From Bacillota bacterium (GTDB lineage Bacteria; Bacillota; Clostridia; Christensenellales; UMGS416): a stretch of 37,068 nucleotides of DNA. The DNA lies in the NCBI GenBank assembly GCA_023410875.1, contig JAEYPH010000064.1, forward strand, positions 1-37,068. The letters are read 5' to 3'. Positions 24,267 through 30,922 of the stretch are shown here, one piece after another. Every line of letters starts with the position of its first letter. The stretch's first letter is position 1. A program made the translations under genes and the position numbers. The notes below the pieces were generated by a model, which was not told the origin of the DNA, searched no databases, and saw only the letters and a program-made list of their open reading frames with translations.

Positions 24267-25061
24267 TCACGACGGGCTTCTCTTCATAAAACCGGAATAG
24301 GGGGATTTGCCGGTTGGCGGCGAGACTTCGACGAGCTCACCAGACCGCAGCATGTTCTGCAGCCTCTGGAACAGCCATCGGTCTCCGACGCCGGGCATCT
24401 GCATCAATGTTTTGCCGATAGCCAACGCGACCCGGAATTCCCCGTCGGGCAGGTTCGCCCGCAGCGCAAAGTCATAGAAATCCTCGGGCACGCCCATGAG
24501 ACTGCCGTTGACGACAGCCCGCAGCGGCGCGTTCTCCCGTGCCAGTTCCCGCCAGGCAAAGTCGTAATCCCGGCGCAGCAAATTGCTAAGCAGCTGCTCC
24601 TGCTCCGCCAGCGCTACGAAAGTCTCCGGTCCCATTTCTCCCGTGCTGCGATAGAATACCACCGTGCGCTCCTGCTCGTTCAAGATGCGGTCCGGCACGA
24701 ACACGGCGGAAAGCGGCGTATCGGTTTCGTGGAGCAGGTGGCAGACGAAGTACAGCCCGCACAACTCCGCCGGGTCGCCGGGACACACCCACACGCGCAC
24801 GGCTTCCCGCGTTGCGCTGGCCTGTCGTAGCCGCTCCAGCGCACGCTGATTGGTCTCCCAGATTTCATCGGAAACGCCGGGAAAGCTGCTGAACAGGTCG
24901 TCCAGAACCTTCTTGCGCTCGCCCATATCGGTATCCGTGTCCCTGATGTCACCAATGTCCAGCGCCAATGTCATGGCCGCCACATCGGCACCGGAGCCTT
25001 CCAGCGATTTGGCCATTTTCAGCGCGCCGCCGGCGCTTTCGCCAAAGGCAAGCTCGATCAT
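24267..25061 (-). CDS. DUF1835/DUF3658 domain protein
   Basis: A 264-residue cytoplasmic protein. The first residues, MIELAFGESAGGALKMAK, match the start of DUF1835 proteins. The middle has the conserved acidic and aromatic stretches VWVCPGDPAELCGLYFVCHLL and REDYDFAWRELARENAPLRAV-like spacing (RRDYDFAWRELARENAPL). The C-terminal region (about 190-250) fits the companion DUF3658. No function is established for these domains. The Shine-Dalgarno CAGGAGA precedes the ATG. It lies between the tRNA thiolation gene (51-base gap) and the toroid-like gene on the same strand and may share their transcript. Confidence 0.82.
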   Translation of the reverse strand: MIELAFGESAGGALKMAKSLEGSGADVAAMTLALDIGDIRDTDTDMGERKKVLDDLFSSFPGVSDEIWETNQRALERLRQASATREAVRVWVCPGDPAELCGLYFVCHLLHETDTPLSAVFVPDRILNEQERTVVFYRSTGEMGPETFVALAEQEQLLSNLLRRDYDFAWRELARENAPLRAVVNGSLMGVPEDFYDFALRANLPDGEFRVALAIGKTLMQMPGVGDRWLFQRLQNMLRSGELVEVSPPTGKSPYSGFMKRSPS

Positions 25062-25112
25062 TTGCAGTCTCCTGAGTCAGTGTCCATAAAGTGAATGATG
25101 TCAGTCATTTAC

Positions 25113-25937
25113 CTATTCCGCTTCCTCCACACCCGGTGCCCCACCTTCGCCTCCATGCCATCCAATGATCGTATCGAGGTTCACATCGTGGATGCTGCGG
25201 AAGATGTGGGCGGCCATGTCGGGGTTGGTCTGGCTGAGCTTTTTGATGAGCGCCTTGATCTCGTGGCGCTTGGAGCCCATGCCCTCGTCGCCCAGAGCGC
25301 AGTTCTCGGTCAGCCGGCACGCACACTGTATGAAACTCAAGTCGTTGTGCCGCCGCCACGCGAGGATGTCCGCCTCCTTGACGCGGTACATGGGGCGGAT
25401 GAGTTGCATGCCCTGCCAATTGGTGCTGCTGAGTTTGGGCATCATCGTGCGGAACTCGCCGTTGTAAAAGAGGCTCATGAGCACCGTCTCCACGACGTCG
25501 TCGAAGTGGTGGCCCAGCGCGATCTTGTTGCAGCCGGCCTCCTGGGCATGGCGGTAGAGGTAGCCCCGGCGCATGCGGGCGCACAGGTAGCACGGGTTCT
25601 TATCCAGCTTGGCCACATAGTTGAAGATCGGCGCGTCGAACACCTCGATGGGCAGGTTCAGAAAAGCGGCGTTCTCCTCGATGCGTGCCCGGTTGACGGG
25701 GGCGTAGCCTGGGTCCATGACGACATAGCGCAGCTCGAAGGGGAAGTCGCTGTAGCGCTGCAGCAGCTGCAGGCACTTGGCCATCAGCATAGAATCCTTG
25801 CCGCCGGAGATGCACACGGCCACGCGGTCGCCGGGGTCTATGAGCTTGTACTCGTGGATGCCGGCCAGGAAAGGCCGCCAGATCTGCTTTCGGTATTTCT
25901 TCGTGATGCTGTGCTCGGCTTGCTCCAGCGGCGTCAT
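25113..25937 (-). CDS. ttcA: TtcA-family tRNA 2-thiocytidine biosynthesis protein
   Basis: ATP-dependent PP-loop enzyme that adenylates C2 of a tRNA cytidine and replaces its oxygen with sulfur. The 274 residues start at ATG 25937; the longer upstream frame is a shadow of the desulfurase. Key motifs are SGGKDS (44-49), C116-x-x-C119 (NPCYLC) and LGHHFDD (141-147), plus a later cluster C205/C207/C213 of which one would be the third [4Fe-4S] ligand. It overlaps the cysteine desulfurase stop by 4 bases (ATGA), so sulfur donor and acceptor are made together. The family covers several TtcA-like groups, so the precise tRNA position is not certain. The C-terminus is a short acidic tail. Confidence 0.85.
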   Translation of the reverse strand: MTPLEQAEHSITKKYRKQIWRPFLAGIHEYKLIDPGDRVAVCISGGKDSMLMAKCLQLLQRYSDFPFELRYVVMDPGYAPVNRARIEENAAFLNLPIEVFDAPIFNYVAKLDKNPCYLCARMRRGYLYRHAQEAGCNKIALGHHFDDVVETVLMSLFYNGEFRTMMPKLSSTNWQGMQLIRPMYRVKEADILAWRRHNDLSFIQCACRLTENCALGDEGMGSKRHEIKALIKKLSQTNPDMAAHIFRSIHDVNLDTIIGWHGGEGGAPGVEEAE

Positions 25938-27064
25938 GGGCGTTCCTTTCCCGCCTCGGCGATGGCCTGGGGTAGTGCTTCCAAAAAGGCGGTCATCTCC
26001 TGCTCCGTGGTGTGGCGGCTCAAGCTGACTCGCAGCGTGGACATGGCTGCGCGCCGGTCGCCACTCAGCGCCAGCACCGGCGTGGAGGGCGCGCCCGGCG
26101 CGCAACAGGCGGACTTCGTGGATACATAAATGTCCCTCTGGCTCAGGCGCTGCAGCACGGCTTCGGTGTTCACGCCGGGCAGGCTGAAGTTCAGTATGAA
26201 CGGCGACGCGCCGGCGGGGCTGTTGACGCGCACGCCGGGCAGCTTGGCCAATCCGTCCCGCAAAGCGCGGTTGAGTGCCGATGCATGACCGAAGGCCTCG
26301 GGCTGGGTCTGCACGGCCGCCGCCAGCGCTTGATCCAGGCTGGCGGCCAGCGCCAGCGCCGGCGTGCCGCTGCGCCAGGGCGTGTCGCTCAAGCCCCCGT
26401 GCATCTGGGGCTCCAGCAGCAGGCCGCGGCGCAGCACCAATGCGCCCACGCCGGTCAGCCCGTGGAACTTGTGGGCGGTCAGCGAGACAGCATCCGCACC
26501 TTCGAGGTTTAAAGGAACTTTGCCCACGGCCTGGGTCGCGTCGGTGTGCAGCGCGCAGTGGGGCAGGGCAGCCGTGAGCCGCGCAATGTCCTGCAGCGGC
26601 TGGACAACGCCCAGCTCGCTGTCCACGGCGCACACAGTCACGAGGATGGTATCCAGCCGCAATGCGGTGCGCAGCGCGTCCAGGTCCACGGCGCCGTCGG
26701 CGCGCAGCTCAGCGTATTCCACATCGAAGCCCTGGGCGGCCAGGTGGGCCAGCGGGCCGCTGACCGACGCGTGCTCCAGCTTGGTCGTGAGGATGTGGCG
26801 GCCCAGCTTGCGGCGCTTTTCGCAGATGCCCTTGATGGCCAAGTTGTTGCTTTCGGTGGCGCCGCCGGTCAGCACAACCCCGTCGGCCTGTACGCCCAAT
26901 GCCGCGGCGATGTTGCCCATGGCCTGCTCCCAGCGGGTGCGGGCGGCAAGGCCCGCGCCGTGGCGGGCGTTGGGGTTGGCGGGGAATTCCATCGCCACAT
27001 CATGGAAAACCCGCAGTACCTGCGGGTCCACGGGCGTATTGGCGGCGTTGTCCAGATAGATCAT
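25934..27064 (-). CDS. Cysteine desulfurase (NifS/IscS-like)
   Basis: PLP enzyme that takes sulfur from cysteine as a protein persulfide. The 376 residues start MIYLDNAANTP, the family N-terminus. Key sites are LTGGATESNN (PLP phosphate), LEHASV (His), LHTDATQAVGK (Asp and Gln holding PLP), SLTAHKFHG (Schiff-base Lys) and STKSACCAPG with the persulfide-forming Cys on the flexible loop. NNE-x-G is replaced by DSELG. Downstream and overlapping is the TtcA-type gene, so this enzyme probably feeds tRNA thiolation rather than a dedicated Fe-S operon; no iscU/sufU is nearby. It has no Shine-Dalgarno, and its promoter -10 lies only 6 bases before the ATG, which suggests a leaderless mRNA. Confidence 0.93.
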   Translation of the reverse strand: MIYLDNAANTPVDPQVLRVFHDVAMEFPANPNARHGAGLAARTRWEQAMGNIAAALGVQADGVVLTGGATESNNLAIKGICEKRRKLGRHILTTKLEHASVSGPLAHLAAQGFDVEYAELRADGAVDLDALRTALRLDTILVTVCAVDSELGVVQPLQDIARLTAALPHCALHTDATQAVGKVPLNLEGADAVSLTAHKFHGLTGVGALVLRRGLLLEPQMHGGLSDTPWRSGTPALALAASLDQALAAAVQTQPEAFGHASALNRALRDGLAKLPGVRVNSPAGASPFILNFSLPGVNTEAVLQRLSQRDIYVSTKSACCAPGAPSTPVLALSGDRRAAMSTLRVSLSRHTTEQEMTAFLEALPQAIAEAGKERP

Positions 27065-27070
27065 GACGCT

Positions 27071-27099
27071 ATTATAGGGCGCAAAGCGGCTTCGGGCAA
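27071..27099 (-). promoter_or_regulatory. Promoter producing a probable leaderless cysteine desulfurase mRNA
   Basis: Minus strand: -35 TTGCCC (27094-27099), 17-bp spacer, perfect -10 TATAAT (27071-27076), then six bases AGCGTC and the ATG (27064-27062). Transcription would begin at or next to the A of the ATG. No ribosome-binding purine run exists between the -10 and the start. Confidence 0.65.
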
Positions 27100-27114
27100 G
27101 CCTTCGCCTTTCGC

Positions 27115-27139
27115 CGCCGACGCTGCGGCGTCGTCGGCG
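27115..27139 (-). terminator. GC-rich hairpin after the flavoprotein gene, possible terminator
   Basis: Eight-base arms CGCCGACG and CGTCGGCG (27115-27122 and 27132-27139) with a 9-base loop, immediately after the stop of the thioredoxin-reductase-like gene. There is no T-run, so it may be a weak or Rho-assisted terminator. It separates this gene from the desulfurase promoter. Confidence 0.4.
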
Positions 27140-27141
27140 AT

Positions 27142-28050
27142 TCAGACGGCTTGCTTGGCGGCGGCCTGTGCCTTGGCCTGGGCACGGATGTAATCGATGA
27201 TGCTCTTTCCGGCCACAGCGCCCTGGCCCACGGCCACGGCGATCTGGCGCAGGCCCCCGGTGCAGTCGCCGGCGGCGAACACGCCGTCCAGATTGGTGCG
27301 GCCGTTTTCATCCACGACGATGGCGTTGTTCTCGGTGAACACGCCCAGCTTGGCCGCGAAATCCACGCTGGACGCCGTGCCCTGGGCCACGAACAGGCCA
27401 TCCAGAGGCACTTCTCCGTCGGCCAGCGCGATGGCGGTCAGCGCGTCCTGGCCTTGGAGCCCCACGATGGGGCGGGTGTCCATGGCGAAACGCGCCGCCT
27501 GCGCGGCGTAGTCGCCGGTGAAGCGCGGCGGTTGGCCGTTGGTGAAGATCGTGATTTCGTTTGTCAGAGGCAAGAGCTCCAACGCCTCCTGCACGGCGAA
27601 GTTGCCGTTTCCCAAGATGCCCACGCGGCGGTTGCGGAAGAAGAAGCCGTCACAGGTCGTGCAATAGCTGACGCCGCGGCCTTCCAAATCCGTGATGCCC
27701 GCAATGTTGGGCCGCCGGGGCGGCTGCCCCGTGGCGATCAGCAACGCCTTTGCCCGGTAATGCCCGGCGTCGGTGGTCACCAGATAGCCGTCGTCGGGTT
27801 CTATGGCGGTGACCTGCTCCTCGCGCAGCGCCACGCCCAGACGCTGCGCCTGCTTTGCGCCGGCCTGCAGCAGCTGCGATCCGCTGACCGGCTGCTCAAA
27901 GCCGAAGTAGTTCTCGATCTGGGCGGCCTTGTCCAGCGCGCTGCCGGCGCTGCCCAGCACCAGAGTGGATAGCTTGGCCCGCGCCGTATACAGCGCCGCC
28001 GACAGGCCCGCCGGCCCCCGGCCTATGATGATGACATCGTATTGCGTCAT
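27142..28050 (-). CDS. Thioredoxin reductase-like flavoprotein with an atypical NAD(P) site
   Basis: FAD-dependent disulfide reductase of 302 residues. The start is ATG 28050 (MTQYDVIIIG), with GGCGGTG upstream; the longer frame lacks family support. The FAD motif is GRGPAG (10-15), and the redox pair is C130-T-T-C133 in SYCTTCDG. The C-terminal FAD motif is GVFAAGDCTGG (C263), with QIAVAVGQGAVAG. In NADPH-dependent enzymes the second Rossmann motif is GGGDSA and is followed by HRRxxxR. Here these are GNGNFA and ITIFTNGQPPRF, so the 2'-phosphate-binding arginines are missing. It could be a ferredoxin-dependent flavin thioredoxin reductase (known in clostridia), an NADH enzyme, or another disulfide reductase. 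No thioredoxin gene is adjacent. Confidence 0.85.
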   Translation of the reverse strand: MTQYDVIIIGRGPAGLSAALYTARAKLSTLVLGSAGSALDKAAQIENYFGFEQPVSGSQLLQAGAKQAQRLGVALREEQVTAIEPDDGYLVTTDAGHYRAKALLIATGQPPRRPNIAGITDLEGRGVSYCTTCDGFFFRNRRVGILGNGNFAVQEALELLPLTNEITIFTNGQPPRFTGDYAAQAARFAMDTRPIVGLQGQDALTAIALADGEVPLDGLFVAQGTASSVDFAAKLGVFTENNAIVVDENGRTNLDGVFAAGDCTGGLRQIAVAVGQGAVAGKSIIDYIRAQAKAQAAAKQAV

Positions 28051-28216
28051 GAAATGCACCGCCTTTTTTCGCGGGAAAAGGCCCGCTTTGTGTAACACAA
28101 TGATACTGCGGCGCATAGGATATTGTTTGTGACTTTCGTTGCTTTGGGGTTGTGTGAATGTGATGTCAAGTTAGGTTTAAAAGAACTAATCACTAACTAA
28201 CATAATTATACATATT

Positions 28217-28282
28217 GGGGGCCGAAGGTTTCCAAAGGGCGATCGGAAAGCCCTTTGGCCGCGCCCGATGGCGCGAAATCCT
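28217..28282. repeat. 66-bp palindromic repeat, copy 1 (inverted partner at 30751-30816)
   Basis: Matches the reverse complement of 30751-30816 with 4 mismatches in 66 bp. It contains a perfect 9-bp stem CCAAAGGGC/GCCCTTTGG around a 9-base loop and a second small stem GCGCC/GGCGC. It lies directly downstream of the response regulator stop (in the minus sense) and could act as its 3' mRNA hairpin. The 255-bp gap 28051-28305 holds this repeat and, at 28205-28210 on the minus strand, a TATAAT that may serve the flavoprotein gene; no convincing -35 was found. Confidence 0.85.
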
Positions 28283-28305
28283 TTGTGTTATGAAAAGAAT
28301 AAAGT

Positions 28306-28863
28306 TTATTTTTCCGGCTCCAAGGCTCGGGCCAGACGTTGGTATTTTTCGGCGTCCTCGCGCCGGCCGGTGCGGGCGCTGGCCACGGCCAGCAGGCGGT
28401 AGACCGTGCTGTCCAGCGGGTTTTCGCCCAGCGCTTTTTTCAGCTCCAGCAGGGCTTCCTGATCCTTGCCCTCCTGCAGCAGACGCCGGGCGGCCAACGC
28501 CCGGTCGGGGCGCAGCGCCTCCTGGAGCACATTGCGCAGCTTGTCGGCGGTGAAAGGCTTGTGCAGATAGGCCACGGCGCCCATCTGCGTGCATTCCACG
28601 GCGTTTTTCACCGTGGCATAGGCGGTGATGATGATGACCGGCACGGTGCTGCCCTCAGCGCGAATGCTCCGCAGCACCTCCGTGCCGCTCACGGCGGGCA
28701 TCTTGATGTCCAGAAAGGCAAGGTGAAACTCTTCGGTGCGCAGCCGCTGCAACGCCTGGGCGCCGTCCGCCGCTTCCTCCACGGCGTAGCCCTCCATCTC
28801 CAGGCACTTGCGCACCAGCAGGCGGATGTTCTTGGTGTCGTCGGCTACCAGCACGCGCTTCAT
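28306..28863 (-). CDS. Response regulator with a TPR-like C-terminal tail, no DNA-binding domain
   Basis: A 185-residue two-component receiver. The REC domain (1-115) has the full phosphorylation site: D8/D9 acid pair, D52 phosphoacceptor (FLDIKMP), T80 (IIITAYA) and K102 (LHKPF). The last 65 residues are not a winged helix, AAA+ or LytTR domain. Instead they read as two TPR-like helical hairpins (RLLQEGKDQEALLELKKAL, then VYRLLAVASARTGRREDAEK), so output is probably by protein-protein contact. The start overlaps the stop of the sensor kinase by 4 bases (ATGA). The pair is flanked by the 66-bp inverted repeats. The partner that it signals to is not visible in this window. Confidence 0.92.
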   Translation of the reverse strand: MKRVLVADDTKNIRLLVRKCLEMEGYAVEEAADGAQALQRLRTEEFHLAFLDIKMPAVSGTEVLRSIRAEGSTVPVIIITAYATVKNAVECTQMGAVAYLHKPFTADKLRNVLQEALRPDRALAARRLLQEGKDQEALLELKKALGENPLDSTVYRLLAVASARTGRREDAEKYQRLARALEPEK

Positions 28864-30689
28864 GCTTCCTCCCCGGCGATGCGCAGCGTGAAGGTGAAGG
28901 TGCTGCCCTCGCCGGCTTCGCTGCGCACCTGGATGTCGCCGCCGTGGCCTCGCACGATCTCCTTGGCAACCGACAGCCCCAGGCCGGTGCCGCGCACCTC
29001 AATGTCGTCGCCCTCCACGGACACGAACTTGTCAAAGATGCGGTCCAGATATTGCGGCGCGATGCCGATGCCGGTGTCGCGCACGGACACCTCAATGAAG
29101 CCGCCCTCGGCCCGGGCGGTGACGTCGATGGCATCGCCGGCGTCGGAATAATTGATGGCGTTGCTGATCAGATTGTTGAGCACCCAGCGGATCTTTTCGA
29201 AGTCCGCCGTGACCGGGGGCAGGTCTTCTCCCATGGCGCAGCGCAGTGTGATGCCGCGGCGCTGAGCGGCATCGCGGAAGCCTTCCACACAGGCCGCGGC
29301 GATGTCGGCCATGCGGCAGGGCTCCATGTGATACACCTGGCGGCCGGATTCGATGCGCATGAGCTCCAGCAGCTCGTTGACCAGCGCCAGCAGCCGCTCG
29401 CCGTCCTCGGCGATGGTCTGCACCGCCTGCACCTGGTCGGCGCTCAGGGCCCCCAGGCCGCCCTCGCCCAGCATGCTGGACGCCATCAGGATGGAGGTCA
29501 GCGGCGTCTTGAACTCATGGGAGATGGAGGCCAGAAAGTCCGTGCGCACCTTCTCCAGCTCCTTGATGTCGGTGATGTCGTGCAGCGCCAGTATGACGCC
29601 GGAGCCGGCGTGCTCGGGGCTGTGCAGCCGCGTGGCGGCCAGGTTGAAGTAGCGCTGGCCGTCCTGGTACAGCGTCATCTGCCGGCCGCCGGCGTCGGCG
29701 CCTGCCACCAGCGCTTCCACACACCGGAACAGCGCGCCGTCGTGGATGACCTCCAGAAAATGGCGGCCCGCCGCGTCGCGGGCGTCGATGTGGAAATAAC
29801 CGGCGCAGGCCTCGTTGATGAGCTGGATGCGCCAATGAGCGTCCAGCACCATCAGCGGGTCGGAGATGCTCTGGACGATGGCCACCGAGCGGTTGCGCTC
29901 GCTCAGCAGCGTGCCCAGGTTGCTGCGCTCATAATCCTGCAGGCGGCGGGTCATGTCGTTGAATTCCATGGCCAGCTGCCCGGCCTCGTCGCGCGCGCCC
30001 ACGTCCATGCTCTGGCCCAGATTGCCCTCGCGCACCTGCCGGATGTGCCCCGTCAGCGTCTGTATGGGGCGCAGGAAGCGCCGGATGAAGAATTGCGAGA
30101 CGATGAGCCCCGCCGCCAGCACCAGCAGAGCCACGCCCAGCAGCGCCTGCATGGAGCGCCGGGCCTCGCCGGTGGTGCGGTCCCTGGCGGCGAACATGGC
30201 GCGCTCGTTGATCTGCACGAGTTGCCGGCAGCGCTCTTTGATGCGCTCGAAGATGGGCTGTGTGGTGTTCAGATAGAAGTCCCGCGCCGCCGGATCCTGC
30301 AGCCCCCGGGCCTGCAGATCGTACAGCGTACGGCTGTAGACGTTATAGTCGGCGCGCAGGCCGTCCAGCACTTCCCGCTCACCGTCCTCGGTCACGTTGT
30401 CCGTTTCGATGTTGAGCCAGCGCTCAAAGTCGTTTTGGTTTTGGGCGAATTGCTGGATGCCCTGCTGCCGGTCCACGCCGATGTACAGCAGAACCGCGCT
30501 GTCCTGGCGCTCAATGGCCTCCATCATGCGGTAGATCGCGTCGATGCTCTTGTAGTTCTCGGTCATCAGAGCATCGACGGAGCGCTCCAGGCGGGACAGG
30601 TTCCATGCCCCGGCCACCCCTGCCAGCGCCGCCAGCAGGGTAAGCCCCAGATAGACCAAAGTGAATTTGGCGCGCAGCGTCCTGAACAT
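28860..30689 (-). CDS. Membrane sensor histidine kinase (4-helix sensor, HAMP, PAS, HisKA, HATPase)
   Basis: A 609-residue transmembrane kinase. TM1 is at about 8-30, an extracytoplasmic four-helix region resembling the KinB sensor at 31-180 (RSVDALMTENYKSIDAIYRM, AIERQDSAVLLY), and TM2 at 182-203. HAMP spans about 204-257, a PAS domain about 265-375, HisKA has SISHEFKTPLTSI with H391, and HATPase has N506-N510, DTGIGIA (538-544) and GTGLGL (567-572). The order matches the KinB/NtrY type. The start ATG is followed immediately by the membrane segment; an AGGA is just upstream. It precedes and overlaps the response regulator gene. A good promoter lies 190 bases upstream, so the leader includes the 66-bp repeat. 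The signal is unknown; KinB-type sensors respond to envelope or nutrient cues. Confidence 0.93.
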   Translation of the reverse strand: MFRTLRAKFTLVYLGLTLLAALAGVAGAWNLSRLERSVDALMTENYKSIDAIYRMMEAIERQDSAVLLYIGVDRQQGIQQFAQNQNDFERWLNIETDNVTEDGEREVLDGLRADYNVYSRTLYDLQARGLQDPAARDFYLNTTQPIFERIKERCRQLVQINERAMFAARDRTTGEARRSMQALLGVALLVLAAGLIVSQFFIRRFLRPIQTLTGHIRQVREGNLGQSMDVGARDEAGQLAMEFNDMTRRLQDYERSNLGTLLSERNRSVAIVQSISDPLMVLDAHWRIQLINEACAGYFHIDARDAAGRHFLEVIHDGALFRCVEALVAGADAGGRQMTLYQDGQRYFNLAATRLHSPEHAGSGVILALHDITDIKELEKVRTDFLASISHEFKTPLTSILMASSMLGEGGLGALSADQVQAVQTIAEDGERLLALVNELLELMRIESGRQVYHMEPCRMADIAAACVEGFRDAAQRRGITLRCAMGEDLPPVTADFEKIRWVLNNLISNAINYSDAGDAIDVTARAEGGFIEVSVRDTGIGIAPQYLDRIFDKFVSVEGDDIEVRGTGLGLSVAKEIVRGHGGDIQVRSEAGEGSTFTFTLRIAGEEA

Positions 30690-30750
30690 AATCCTGTCCG
30701 CTTAATTGGTTGTCAAGCTAAGCGCATCGAGATAATCTCCAGCAGAGGGG

Positions 30751-30816
30751 AGGATTTCGCGCCTTCGGGCGCAACCAAAGGGCTTTCCGATCGCCCTTTG
30801 GAAACCTTCGGACCCC
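30751..30816. repeat. 66-bp palindromic repeat, copy 2 (in the leader of the kinase operon)
   Basis: Inverted copy of 28217-28282 (62 of 66 bases identical). The same 9-bp stem GCCCTTTGG/CCAAAGGGC and GCGCC/GGCGC mini-stem are kept, and two of the four differences fall between the stems. It lies inside the expected 5' leader of the sensor kinase mRNA, between the promoter (30879-30906) and the ATG at 30689. The operon transcript would carry one copy at each end in complementary orientation. Confidence 0.85.
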
Positions 30817-30878
30817 ATCTGTTGAAAAATTACGCCACTAAATGACTGACGCGACAGCCCCTTTATAAGGATAAGCCT

Positions 30879-30906
30879 AGTATATGGCCACGGGGTGGAA
30901 TGTCAA
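30879..30906 (-). promoter_or_regulatory. Promoter of the sensor kinase/response regulator operon
   Basis: Minus strand: consensus -35 TTGACA (30901-30906), 16-bp spacer, -10 TATACT (30879-30884). It begins 16 bases after the kimA-like stop codon and predicts a leader of about 180 bases. Confidence 0.72.
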
Positions 30907-30922
30907 CCTCGCCGGGTTGCAC

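Noticed and set aside
28051..28200. TTGACA on the minus strand near 28161 as promoter of the flavoprotein gene
   Set aside because: No -10 box at 16-19 bp spacing follows it.
30688..30716. TTGACA-17-GATTAT immediately before the sensor kinase ATG as its promoter
   Set aside because: The -10 overlaps the start codon, so transcription would begin inside the gene; the TTGACA-16-TATACT at 30879-30906 fits better.
28944..30845. 633-residue plus-strand open frame over the sensor kinase
   Set aside because: Shadow of the kinase; composition is typical of antisense GC-rich frames, and the minus-strand frame has every histidine kinase motif.
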